Below, piece by piece: positions 1 through 11,762 of a DNA stretch of 64,000 nt (position 1 is the first letter of the stretch; the number at the start of each line of letters is the position of its first letter). This DNA comes from Nymphaea colorata. Taxonomy: Eukaryota; Streptophyta; Magnoliopsida; Nymphaeales; Nymphaeaceae. Below the pieces are notes generated by a model. That model was given only the letters and a program-made list of their open reading frames with translations. It was not told the DNA's origin and ran no database searches. The position numbers and the translations under genes are program-made. The stretch covers positions 29,181,206 through 29,245,205 of the forward strand of contig NC_045139.1 of the NCBI RefSeq assembly GCF_008831285.2, in the 5' to 3' direction.

Positions 1-1176
1 GAACAGTTATGGAAAGAAATGGGAAAAGAAACTGAAAGGCCATTTACTTTCTTGTGAGAAACTGAAAAGAAAAAAACGTATGACAATTAAGAAGGCCTGT
101 AGAGGGTTATTTAACCCCAATTTTCAGAACATGACCATTCTTTATTGCATTTTTAGAGGAGGAGACTCAACGACAGAGAGTTGAGAGAAAGAAGGAGGAA
201 GTGAAGAAGAGATCAAGGAAATGAGTTGGTGCTGGAAACTCATCTCGATTAACAGGTATGGGAAATTTCAGTTATGAATGCAGCATGAAACTTGTATATT
301 TTGAGTTCTTATACATACATATGCAATGTGGATTTATGAATGTATACGCCTAGACATGAACATATGCATGAGGCGTTGTATGATGTTAATGTTACACAAT
401 GTTCTTCGATTCGTCTCCGATTTTCTTGGACCTTTGTATTTTTATGCATAAATATGAATCTATGCATGAGTTAGTGTATGTTGGGATGGAAATATAGTGT
501 TATAAGTTATGGTTCTCTCTGATTTCAAAGAAATCGAAGCATGCGAGGTATGAAGGGTGAGGTATGTTAGTCTTCGTTGGGTTATTGAACCTTCTCCGAT
601 GACTCGTATCATGCTGTTTTCCCCTTCTTCTTATATTTCGCTTATTTCACTTGTGAGAAAACGAGACTAAGCCAACATTAAACAAAGTACGTATAGTTGT
701 AATAAGGATGCGTTAAAGAATCCGAACCAACAACAGAAAAGGAGAAGCAGACTCTGCTCAGTGTCGTCGACAGAGAGCAACGCCTGCTCTGATCGACATA
801 AGGAAAACAAGGAATGTTGCAGAGGTGATTTGGGGGAAATTGGAGAACACGACCTTGACGTGGCAGGTTTCCTCATGTCGTCCCCCATTGTAGTCGGTTT
901 CTCCCTGTCGCCTGGAAGAGCAGGGTCCTCCTTGCTGCCGGTTCATTCTCGTCGCAAGGAAGGAGGAGCAGAGAGAGACATGCCTGGTTTGGGGAGGTCG
1001 TCTCCCTCACGGTGGCAGGGCTGAAAAACGAGAGCAGCAGAGGAGGAGGTGGTGGTTGAGAGCATCGGACGGCGGTGGGAAACCAGAGCGTTGGAGCTTG
1101 CGGGAGGAGGACAGATCTCTCCCCATGGTCCCGCTTTTCGCTGGTTTTGAGTGAGGAAGAACGGTGGAAGCCACCG
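1..1176 (+). repeat. Element B 5' LTR, left part (first ~114 bp outside the window)
   Basis: Nearly identical to 13082-14257 of the 3' LTR, offset 13081 without visible indels. It is cut at 1176/1177 by the insertion of element A. Small open frames here are also present in the 3' LTR and match no protein family I know. Confidence 0.93.
1172..1176. repeat. Target site duplication of element A, left copy
   Basis: CACCG directly before the TGTAACG start of A. The same five bases follow A's end at 10092-10096. The empty site in B's 3' LTR (14253-14257) has a single CACCG, which proves the duplication. Confidence 0.95.
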
Positions 1177-4148
1177 TGTAACGCGCGGCGTTTGGGCGGA
1201 GCGGGTCGGGTCAGGGTCCAGACTCGGACCCTAGCCCCACGCGAGAGGAGCCCGACGCTGTCCCTCCTCCCTCGCATTCTCTTCTCCTTCACTTTCCTCT
1301 TACCGTCTCTTCCTTACCCACGACCGAAGCTCAGGGAAGAAGGCGGCGGCGGCGGTGACGGCGGCGGCGGCGGCGACGACGGCGGCGTTGAGGTGAACCC
1401 TGTCGTCCCCTGCCTCTTCCTCTCTTCTCTTTTCTTCTCCTTCCCGTTTTCTTTCCCTTCTCCCTCTCCCACTGTCTCTCGTCTCCCCTCTCCACCGAAC
1501 GACCCTCCCTCTCCCACTGTCTCTCGTCTCCCCTCTCCACCGAACGACTCTCCCTCTCCCACTGTCACTCGTCTCACTCTCCACCGTCTCTCTCTTCTCT
1601 CCCGTCCTCTCCCCTCACTGCCTTCTTTTCCCCTTTTGACCGAACCCTCTCCCCATTTTCTGCTCGTTTTCTATTTTTCTCCAATCAAGCACTTTCTCTC
1701 ACTGATTTTCACTATGCTATCACTGTTGGATCCGTTTTCAGCTTGGGGATTTGTCTTCCCCCTCGTAACAGCAATTAGAGAAGGCCTTGGTAGTGGCGGC
1801 ATTGGAGGATTTTAGCCGTTTGGGGACCACTTGAACGCGTGAGGTGGCTGCCGGGAGGATTACAGCAGTTTAGACCTTCAATCGGGGTGAGCAAGGCGAA
1901 ATTGAACCTATTTTATGATATATTTCTCTTTGGAACGCGCATAATTATTGGTTGAGCATGCTAGAGCTTTGAATTGATTATTTGGAACACATGTTAGTGA
2001 TTTCGTTTTTGGGGAAAAGCTTGCGATTATGTTGGGAAGCGAAGATTCATATTTTGGATGATCATTTAAGCATGATAGATTAATTTTCGAAGCATTAGGG
2101 GAGACATGGTAGAGTTTGTGAGGTTGTGGGGAAGATTTAGGACCGTTTTAGTGAGCCTGTAGCACGCGTTTTTGTGAACGGGTGCATCTTGGAGTTAAAT
2201 AGGGATAACGTACATAAGTTGGAAGTATCTTTGGGGTAGACGCCTTGATTTAAGAAAAAGGGAATTTTGAGAAAGGCGTTAGTGATAGACGGATTGATGG
2301 CTTTGAGTTTTGGCATCTATTGGCACGGCTAGGAGTGGGAAGTGACCCTATTGGAGAACTTGTGGGTCGACACTACCCGTCGACACCCTCTTGAGGCGAT
2401 GACGCGTGCCTCAATGACCTTGTTTTGTTTTTGTTTGAATTGTTGAGGTTTGTAGTAGGAATCTTATCTTGTGATTGTGTCTGCAGGTTCACCGGGTACG
2501 TCCCGTCGACCTTGAGTTACTGGATTCGAAGCTCGAGGCATTTTGAAGATTCTTGTGAACGCGCCACAGGTATGGCGACATTCCAGGCAAATCCCTGCCT
2601 GGGCAAGTGAATGAATGTGTGTTCCTAGGATCATGGGATCCTAGGAATTGTGATATGAATTGATTGAGTATTCCGTGAATGAATATGTGTATGCATGTAC
2701 ATAAATTGATATATGATATGAATTGTTTTGAAAGGCTTATAGTAATTGTTTTGATAATGTTACGCATTGTATGTGCATGCTAGAATTGATAACTGTTTAG
2801 GACAGATGAGGCGGGGTATCGAGTCGAGTGTCTCCTCGACCCCAATTGTGCATTAGAAAGCATTCTAGAATGATAACTGCATAGGACAGCTACGAGCCCA
2901 CCACAGATTGAGACTACTCTCTGTGGTTTGGCTAAGTTTTCAAAGATGTGATTGTTATGATGATGAATGTGAATGTTATGTTTATTGAATACTCATTGCC
3001 GCGGGCAATGATGCAAATGTTTGCACAGTGGGTAGTTGTACCCATATTGTTATGACGGCTAGCCAAAACTGTTGTGGTTATGTGTAACCCTCGTGTGGAG
3101 GCAATTGGAGGTGTGGGTTCACTCGTGAAGTGAACCAACCTCAGGAGCTAGCCAGTTAAATGTGTTTGTGCAAGTATAAGTATAAGAATGAAAGAATAAG
3201 AGATGAGAGGCCAGTGGGATGTGACTATGTATATGGGAGTTGTCCCACTTTCGCCACTGGTCTCGCCTGTTCGGAGCGCAGGCGGTGCAAGGCCCCAGGG
3301 TACTGTTGTGTGATGTGCTTGGAGCGTAGGCTCCCGCCTTCCCAACCTGGGTGTCCTAGGGAAGGCTGAGTATCTCTCCTTGGAATTCACACATCCATGG
3401 ATGAGTGCTCTACCGCTGCAGCGGATAGATGGATCCATACTGTTCTGGGCCACCACGGGGGTTGTCTCTCGGCTGTGGGCCGCCCGCGGTGTGCACGTGC
3501 CTGTGTTTGCACCCACAGGAACTGTAAATTCACTGATAGTAATGAAACTGCAATGTATGTGATTGAAATATATAGGATTGTTGTGCATGTGACTGTTGTG
3601 CTTATGAATGCAAGTGACATGTTGATGATGCCTTGCATGTGATTGAAATTATGTTATTGTAGCCATTGAGTGGCGTCTGCATGTCGTGTCTTGACACGAC
3701 ATAATGATAGATTGTTCTGATGTTTGTTTGTGTACTGAGCCCGACCTAAGAGGGCTTGGACTTTTCCTGGCTTGTTGCCATACTGCGAAGGCTAAGCCTT
3801 CAGTTGTTTTCTTTTTTCAGGTTTTGGTGTACCCGGGGCAGCAGGCTGAGCAGATGGCTACACTCACGTCCTACTAGGGAGGTTTTGGGTTTTGTTTTGT
3901 TCTTGTAGTGCCGGCGCGTCGGGTTTTTGGTTTTACTGATGCCTTGTTTTGATGAGGCATCGATGTTGTAATTTTGGGGCATTTTTGTCAAATGTACAAT
4001 TGAATTGAAATGCTATATAATGGAAAGCTTGCCCCATTGTTTTGAATTGCTTGGCTCATTCCTTTTTGAACTATTGTGTAGTCACACCTCGATGTTGGAT
4101 GTTAGAAAAAAAAAACTGTTTGAGTGTCAAAAAGGTCTGGGTGTGACA
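1177..4148 (+). repeat. Element A 5' LTR (2972 bp)
   Basis: Starts TGTAACGCG and ends GTGTGACA just before the primer binding site. Positions 1177-2153 align with 9043-10086. The rest (2154-4140) has no counterpart in the 3' LTR. It contains a (GGC)n-rich stretch around 1342-1388 and a strongly CT-biased stretch at 1400-1620 that creates long meaningless open frames on both strands. Confidence 0.93.
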
Positions 4149-4152
4149 GTTT

Positions 4153-4165
4153 TGGTATCAGAGCC
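4153..4165 (+). other. Primer binding site of element A (initiator Met-tRNA)
   Basis: TGGTATCAGAGCC lies five bases after the 5' LTR end. It is complementary to the 3' end of plant initiator methionine tRNA, the usual primer for plant chromoviruses. Confidence 0.92.
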
Positions 4166-4383
4166 ATGGCAAACCCCACTATGGATGTGAGTTAAAGCCT
4201 ATTTGTGAAGCCGTGTTGCCCAGGTACGCATTCATTTGATTAGATTGTTATTGTGGTTATGCTTTTTCACATATAAGTACGTAATGTGATCTATGTTTTG
4301 AACTTCGTGCTAATGCACGTTGTGATTTGATTTGTGAGATTAGTCATAGACTGGATTTGAGATTAAGGTTCTTGTTTGTACAG

Positions 4384-7300
4384 ATGGAATATCATCGTAA
4401 GGGTAAGAAGCGAGCTGGGCCGTCCACAGAGGCACAGAGAGAGCCTAGTCCGGCCCATTCTGATGCGCATACCCCACGCGACGACAGTACGTCATGGCAC
4501 CAGTATGCCCAATTGGGTGGGGGTGCTCAAACCCCACTGAGGTAGACTCCACCTGTGGATCAACAGTCTATTTTGCTGACCACGTTGCAAACACTGACCT
4601 CCCTTGTGCAGTCCATGGTCAGTAACCAGAGGAGTAATGCATCTCCTTCCGGAGACACCACTGCGCCACTTAAGGAGAAGGCATCAGCGGTGTCGTTTCA
4701 ACAGTTCATGGCGATGCAGCCGCCTATCTTTTCAGGAGGGTGCAGTCACGATAAGGCAAAACAGTGGATTGAGGAAGTTGAACGCATCTTTGTGCTTCTG
4801 AAGATGCCTGAGGAAGACAAAGTGAACTATGGCACTTACCTGCTGAAAGGTGATGCCATGGATTGGTGGAAATCAACTCTTGAGATTCGGTATGCAGGCC
4901 AACCGTCAATTTCTTGGAAGCAGTTTAGAGATTCCTTCCTCAACACCTACTACCCAGTGCATGCTAGAGACAAGAACATGCAAGAGTTTCTTGATCTACA
5001 GCAAAATCAAATGAGCTTGGAGGAATATATTACAAGATATCGACACTTGGAGGCGTATTGCCCACACTTCTACACTACAGACGGAGCCAGGGCAGGCAAG
5101 TTTGTGCGTGGTCTGCGGGAGGGACTGCGAACCAAAGTTTTGACGAGCAGACCTCGTGACTTGGACGAGGCGGTCACTATGGCAAGATGTATAGAAGAAG
5201 ACTGGGCGAGGACACAGAAGGATCACCAGAAGAAAGCAAGCCAGCATTCACAAGGTGGACGAACCTAGGTGAAGCGCCACCACTTTGCAGGCAGGACAAG
5301 GCCTTATGAGAGGCGGGATGATCGAACTTTCAGACGGAACCAGCCAACCCGTAGTGAGGCCACCCAGGGGTCAGTGGCTACTCCGACTTCTCAGAGGTGC
5401 CCTACTTGTTCGCGTGTGCACCCTGGAAAGCCGTGCTATCGAGAGATCGGAGCTTGCTTACACTGTGGAAGGATGGGGCACTTTATCAAGGATTGTCCCT
5501 TAAGGAAAGAAAGAGAGTTGAAGAAGCCAGAGGCCGGTCCTTCTAGCGCACGACAGACGACTGGACGTGTCTATGCTACTACCGTGGAGGAGCTTCAGGC
5601 ACACGACCTTGTTGAAGGTACTTTACTTGTTGGTTCTCATATTGCTAGAGTGTTGTTTGATGCTGGGGCGACCCATTCATTTATATCTAGTAGATTTGCT
5701 ACTTCACTAGAAGTGCCTGCTAGGAAGATGCCGTATGTTCTGAAAGTTGTTAGCCCTATGCATGCTCAAGAGTCGTGTAGTGGATATCTATCTGATGTGG
5801 ACGTGGAGATCCATCAACATCACTTACCTGCACAGTTGGTGATCATGAGTTTTAACGAATTTGATGTGATTTTGGGCATGGATTGGTTATATGCACATTA
5901 TGCTAATATAGATTGCAGGAAGAAGCAGATACAGTTGTTGATTGATGAAATGCAACCTGTGGAGTTCCATGCTCGTAAGGCCAGTCGAACTGATAAGATA
6001 ATGGTGTCTGCATTGAAAGCTAAACGATTGATAGAAAATGAAAGTGTTGCCTTCTTGGTCAATGTGTTGACCAATGAGCCGGAACCGGTGAGGTTACCGG
6101 ATGTGGCAATTGTGAGTGAGTACCCTGATGTGTTTCCGAAGGAACTGTCAAGTTTGCCTCCAACACGAGAAGTGGAGTTCAAGATAGAGTTGTCACTAGG
6201 GACAGCTCCTATTTCTAAGGCACCCTATCGTATGGCACCAGCAGAGTTAGAAGAATTGAAGAAGCAATTGCAGGAGCTCTTAGACAAGGGCTTCATCCGA
6301 CCTAGTGTGTCACCATGGGGAGCATCAGTGTTGTTTGTGAAGAAGAAAGATGGGACAATGCGTTTGTGTATCGACTACCGCATGTTGAATCAAATCACCA
6401 TCAAGAATAAGTATCCGCTTCCTAGAATTGAAGACTTGTTTGATCAGCTTAAGGATGCAAAGGTTTTCTCCAAGATCGATCTGAGGACAGGTTATCATCA
6501 ACTCTTGATACGGGAGGAAGATGTTGCTAAGACTGCATTTCGAACCAGATATGGGCACTATGAATTCAGGGTCATGCCTTTTGGGTTGACCAATGCTCCC
6601 GCAGCGTTCATGGACCTCATGAATCGGGTTTTCCAAGAGTTCTTGGACCGATTTGTTATTGTTTTTGTGGATGATATTTTGGTGTACTCAGAGAGTGTGA
6701 CAGAGCATAGAGATCACTTGAGAAGTGTATTGGGTCTTTTGCGCAAGCATAAGTTGTATGCCAAGTATTCAAAATGTGAATTTTGGCTAGAGAAGGTAAA
6801 CTTTCTGGGTCATGTAATCTCTAAGGATGGAGTATCCGTCGATCCGGCTAAGGTGTCAGCTGTGCAGGACTGGAGGACGCCATGCAGTGTAACCGAGGTT
6901 AGAAGCTTTTTGGGATTGGCAGGATATTATCGCAGGTTCATACAAGACTTTTCGAAAATAGCTACACCAATGACTAAGCTATTGAGAAAAGGAGTGAAGT
7001 TTATTTGGAATGAAGAGTGTGAGAGGAGTTTTCAAACTCTGAAGGACAAGCTTACTGCTGCTCCTATTCTGACGCTTCCATCAGGTCATTCGGGTTTTGT
7101 ACTGTACACAGATGCATCAGGAATCGGTTATGGTTGTGTGCTGATGCAAAATGGCCGTGTGGTGGCTTATGCATCAAGGCAGTTGAAGACACACGAACAA
7201 CACTATCCCACTCACGATTTGGAGTTGGGAGCAGTTGTGTTTGCACTAAAGATTTGGAGACATTATCTCTATGGGGCAACATTTGAAGTGTTTACAGATC

Positions 7301-9000
7301 ACAAATCTTTGAAATATATATTCTCCCAAAGTGATCTTAATTTGAGGCAAAGAAGATGGATTGAATACCTAAAAGATTATGATTTCACGATATCATATCA
7401 TCCAGGCAAGGCGAATGTGGTGGCTGATGCTTTGAGCAGGCAAGCCAAGGCAACGATGTATAGTATGTTAGCATGTTCTTGGAATTTGTTACAAGATGTG
7501 ATAGCATGGCAACCTTACCTTTGTGGCGAGAACAAAGCAACGATGAGTGCCGTGATACAACACCCTTTGATGGAAGAGCTTGTATTGAAGCAAAAGGAAG
7601 ATCCTGATTTTGCTAAGAACGTGGAAGAGTGTAAGAAGGTAGATGCTTTCTGGCATCAAGATGAAGAGGGTTCATTGTGGTTTCGACATAGATTGTGGGT
7701 CCCTAGAGATGAAGGGGTGAAGCGACGGTTGCTTGATGAAGCTCATAAATCTAAGTTTTCTATACACCCTGGCAGTACAAAGATGTTTCAGGATATGAAG
7801 AGAAATTTTTGGTGGCCTGGAATGAAGCGTGAAATTGCAGAATATGTGGCAAAGTGCTTGGTTTGCCAACAAGTAAAAGCAGAGCATCAACGGCCCGGAG
7901 GCTTGTTGCAGAGAATCGATATCCCGGTGTGGAAATGGGAAGACATTACAATGGATTTTGTAGTTGGATTGCCTCACACCCGAAGACAGCATGATGCCAT
8001 ATGGGTGATTGTTGATCGACTGACGAAGTCCGCTCATTTTCTGTCTATTCGAATTAATCAGTCTTTGGAAAGTCTCGCAGAGTTATATATTGGCGAGATA
8101 GTGAGATTGCATGGTGTGCCAAGGTCTATCATTTCGGATCGAGATCCACGTTTTACCTCTAGATTTTGGGGGCATTTGCAGAAGGCTTTGGGTACCAAGC
8201 TTAAGCTAAGCACAGCGTTCCACCCCCAAACTGATGGGCAATCGGAGAGGACCATTCAGACCTTAGAGGACATGTTGCGTGCTTGTGTCTTAGAGTGGAA
8301 AGGAGAATGGGACAAACATGTGAAACTGGCAGAATTTGCATATAATAACAGTTACCACTCTAGTATTGGGATGGCACCTTTTGAGGCTTTGTATGGAAGA
8401 CCGTGCAGATCGTCAGCTTGTTGGACCGAATTGGGTGATGGAAAAATCGAAAACCCTTTAGTTTTGCAACACTACACCGACCAAGTGCAATTGATAAGGA
8501 AACAGTTGTTGACTGCTCAGAGTAGACAGAAAAGCTATGCCGACATTCGTCGTAGAGAATTGACTTTTGAGGTGGGTGATCATGTGTTTTTGAAGATTTC
8601 CCCTACTAGAGGTGTTTTTCGTTTTGGTGTGAAGGGAAAGTTGAGCCCGAGGTTCGTAGGACCTTTTGAGATATTAGAGAAGATTGGCGAGGTGGCCTAT
8701 AGATTGGCACTACCACCAGACTGGAGTCATGTTCATGACGTTTTTCATGTTTCCATGCTTCGAAAGTATGTACCAGATCCGACACATGTGATTGATTTTC
8801 AAGGTATTCAGGTGCAAGATGATCTGACAATGGAAGAAAAACCTATTAGATTGTGGATCGAAGAGAGCAAGTGCTTCGCACAAAGAGAATCCCTTTAGTG
8901 AAGGTGGAATGACAGTACCATGGATTGAAGGAGAGCACATGAGAACTTGAGGAGGACGTGCGGAAGAGATATCCGCACTTGTTCTTGCATTGAGGTATGA
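4384..9000 (+). pseudogene. Element A gag-pol polyprotein, two in-frame TAG stops and decayed 3' end
   Basis: One reading frame runs from ATG 4384 to 8898, broken by TAG at 4543-4545 and TAG at 5266-5268. In order: gag domain (about 4730-5230), CCHC zinc knuckle CX2CX4HX4C (5455-5496), aspartic protease with the triad written D-A-G (5659-5667) where D-S/T-G is expected, reverse transcriptase with F-V-D-D-I (6664-6678), RNase H with a TDAS motif near 7108, integrase with an H/C zinc-binding region near 7740-7870 and a DDE core about 7950-8280. Beyond about 8850 a frameshift separates the frame from a chromodomain-like C-terminus that continues in another frame to about 8995 with two tryptophan codons turned into TGA. 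Both gag stops could arise by CAG to TAG transitions. It would encode particle formation, reverse transcription and integration if intact. Confidence 0.93.
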
Positions 9001-9004
9001 TCTA

Positions 9005-9042
9005 ATTTCGAGGACGAAATTTTTTTTGTTAGGAGGGTAGGA
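9005..9042 (+). other. Element A pre-LTR palindrome and polypurine tract
   Basis: ATTTCGAGGACGAAAT (9005-9020, imperfect palindrome) is followed by a T-run and AGGAGGGTAGGA (9031-9042), ending immediately before the 3' LTR. The purine run is the expected plus-strand primer. The same palindrome precedes the tract in element B. Confidence 0.85.
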
Positions 9043-9263
9043 TGTAACGCGCGGCAATTGGGCGGAGCGGGTCGGGTCAGGGTCCAGACCCGGACCCTAG
9101 CCCCACGCGAGAGGAGCCCGACGCTGTCCCTCCTCCCTCGCATTCTCTTCTCCTTCGCTTTCCTCTTACCGTCTCTTCCTTACCCACGACCGAAGCTCAG
9201 GGAAGAAGGCGACGGCGGCGACGGCGGCGGCGGCGGCGGCGGCGACGAGAAGGCGACGGCGGC

Positions 9264-9294
<31 letters not shown>

Positions 9295-10091
9295 GCGGCG
9301 GCGGCGGCGACGACGGCGGCGTTGAGGTGAACCCTGTCGTCCCCTGCCTCTTCCTCTCTTCTCTTTTCTTCTCCTTCCCGTTTTCTTTCCCTTCTCCCTC
9401 TCCCACTGTCTCTCGTCTCCCTCTCCACCGAACGACCCTCCCTCTCCCACTGTCTCTCGTCTCCCCTCTCCACCGAACGACTCTCCCTCTCCCACTGTCA
9501 CTCGTCTCACTCTCCACCGTCTCTCTCTTCTCTCCCGTCCTCTCCCCTCACTGCCTTCTTTTCCCCTTTTGACCGAACCCTCTCCCCATTTTCTGCTCGT
9601 TTTCTATTTTTCTCCAATCAAGCACTTTCTCTCACTGATTTTCACTATGCTGTCACTGTTGGATCCGTTTTCAGCTTGGGGATTTGTCTTCCCCCTCGTA
9701 ACAGCAATTAGAGAAGGCCTTGGTAGTGGCGGCATTGGAGGATTTTAGCCGTTTGGGGACCACTTGGACGCGTGAGGTGGCTGCCGGGAGGATTACAGCA
9801 GTTTAGACCTTCAATCGGGGTGAGCAAGGCGAAATTGAACCTATTTTATGATATATTTCTCTTTGGAACGCGCATAATTATTGGTTGAGCATGCTAGAGC
9901 TTTGAATTGATTATTTGGAACACATGTTAGTGATTTCGTTTTTGGGGAAAAGCATGCGATTATGTTGGGAAGCGAAGATTCATATTTTGGATGATCATTT
10001 AAGCATGATAGATTAATTTTCGAAGCATTAGGGGAGACATGGTAGAGTTTGTGAGGTTGTGGGGAAGATTTAGGACCGTTTTAGTGTGACA
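9043..10091 (+). repeat. Element A 3' LTR, internally deleted (1049 bp)
   Basis: Matches the first ~980 bp of the 5' LTR and then, after TTTTAGTG, jumps to the last five bases (TGACA). Compared with the 5' LTR it lacks 1990 bp. Its GGC-rich stretch (9208-9324) is expanded, giving a net 67 bp more than the equivalent part of the 5' LTR. Confidence 0.93.
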
Positions 10092-10096
10092 CACCG
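10092..10096. repeat. Target site duplication of element A, right copy
   Basis: CACCG directly after the TGACA end of A; identical to 1172-1176. Five bases is the usual length for Ty3/gypsy integrases. Confidence 0.95.
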
Positions 10097-11554
10097 TCGG
10101 TCGAACGAAAGGAAGGAGGCTCGTGAGGAGAGAGAAAACGAAGCGGTGAAATGAAAGAAAAACGAGAGTGGTTCATTTTTATATCAAGTTGGAAAAATTT
10201 CAAGACGGGTCCACTAATTAGCAAAATATTCAGATAAGCTGTTATACATTTTATAACTTCCATGCCGCAACATTTTTGCTAAAAACCTCTTCAAAAAGAG
10301 GCTTGCGAAAGTGTTTTTCAAAAGGAAACAAATATTTAATATGAAATTTCGTTTCGGTACCCTTTAAGTTTTTATAAATTGCCAAAGGGTAGTTTTATAA
10401 ATTACAGATGAAAAGTTATGTGTTATTGCTCGTTGATGCTCCTAATGGTGTTTAAAATTTCAGAAAGATGGTCCTGAAATCAATTTCGAAAAGTTGAAGA
10501 GGAAAGTCACGTTGTAAGAATTTAAAGTATAAATTCTCTTACTTTTGAATGGTTATTTTATTTGAGAAATTTTGGCGTGATAGTCTGTATGTTGTTTCTG
10601 TGTTTTGAGGCCATTATCAAAAAAATGGTTTATTGTTTCTGTCTGGGAAACCGAGCCTAAGGGCGGTTTCTGTGAGAGGTACTAGACGATGTCTAGCATT
10701 GGCAAACCCTCACTTTTGAAATTCGAAGGTGAAACGTGGACTTTGTGCGATGGTTTATGCGAGTGCGAGCTTTCTGTTTTGCCCAGTGTTTGGTTTCATC
10801 CCGGGAGGTAGTGGTCACACTCCTCTGGCTGTACTGGAGGGCCCACAGGGTATTGGGCGGCACAAGGGCCCGGGGTACTGCTGCTGTGTTGGGAAAGAGA
10901 CATCTCCTGGTCCCTCAAACCGGGTTCCTAGAGGGGCCATGCTGCTGCAGCGGCGATCAGGGATATCTCAGGAGACTTCACTTCAGGTACCCTCGATCTG
11001 TTGGATCGCCTGGTGAAGATATGTTCTGTTCTGCCCGTGAGTGCTCACGGGGATTTCTGTTGCTCGGCACGATGACCATGACATTGTCAGAGAACCACGG
11101 TTGGAAGCCTACGAAATTTTGGAGGTTGTGCACACCTCGTTCTGTGTTTGATGATGTGATGTAACTCTGATATGTGTTAAGTTTTGGAAAACTTATGGTC
11201 GTAGTTCATAAGGCCTTTTTGGAATCGTTTTACGAAACTAAATATTATTTTGGGCCATGTTCCATTCATGGCTGGATTTTCTCATACTCAGAGGAATTCT
11301 GACCCTTCTTTCTATCTACAGGTAGTCCTTGATAGATTTTGGCGTTGGAGCGACGACCCTGGGTCTTGTGATGGACGGGCATTGGCAATCTGGACACTGC
11401 ATCGGTTTTGGGGACTTGTGTTTATTTTTGTTTGGGTCCAAGTATTTTATTATTGAAATAAAACAATGTCTTGTGTTCTGGTCATGACTCAATATTGCTT
11501 CCGCTATCATAGAAATGAAAGAAAATTTTTTGTGTCAAAAATTGGGTCGTGACA
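10097..11554 (+). repeat. Element B 5' LTR, right part
   Basis: Continuation of the B 5' LTR after element A; matches 14258-15715 with constant offset 4161. It ends in TGACA directly before the primer binding site. The joined 5' LTR would be about 2748 bp against 2749 bp for the 3' LTR. Confidence 0.93.
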
Positions 11555-11558
11555 ACTT

Positions 11559-11570
11559 TGGTATCAGAGC
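11559..11570 (+). other. Primer binding site of element B (initiator Met-tRNA)
   Basis: TGGTATCAGAGC four bases after the LTR end at 11554; complementary to the 3' end of initiator methionine tRNA. Confidence 0.92.
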
Positions 11571-11762
11571 ACAGTGTCTAGAGTCAACGTCCAATGCCAA
11601 TGTCGATCACAAGCAGAGGAAAGGTCATCCAAGCTTGTTAACGAATGTGTTTTTTTTTATTTAGTCTGAAAATTGAGTTAAAATTTTAGAGTAGTTTTAA
11701 CGAATTGTGTTACTTACGAATACAATAGTTGTATTTTGTGTTCCTATGTGCGGTGTAGTTCA

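Larger units (their letters stand above)
1177..10091 (+). mobile_element. LTR retrotransposon A (Ty3/gypsy, Tekay/Del-like chromovirus), nested in B
   Basis: About 8.9 kb element with TG...CA ends: it begins TGTAACGCG at 1177 and ends GTGTGACA at 10091. It is flanked by CACCG on both sides (1172-1176 and 10092-10096), and the uninterrupted site is preserved in B's 3' LTR at 14253-14257. Order is LTR, initiator-Met primer site, gag, protease, RT, RNase H, integrase, degenerate chromodomain-like tail, polypurine tract, LTR. Domain order, the long LTR and the C-terminal tail fit the Tekay/Del chromovirus lineage, which I infer from motifs without a tree. The coding region is broken and the 3' LTR is shortened, so the copy is probably not autonomous. 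Confidence 0.95.

Noticed and set aside
667-1292. Small open frames in the B LTR, also at 13748-14424
   Set aside because: Identical copies only reflect LTR identity; no protein family resemblance and no start context.
1075-1815. Long open frames on both strands through the A LTR (Pro/Ser-rich on plus, Arg/Glu-rich or poly-Arg/Ala on minus); repeated at 9166-9572
   Set aside because: Produced by the CT-rich and GGC-rich repeat composition of an LTR; no domains, and the frames differ between the two LTR copies.
5898-8255. Antisense open frames across element A pol
   Set aside because: Shadows of the pol frame without any motif.
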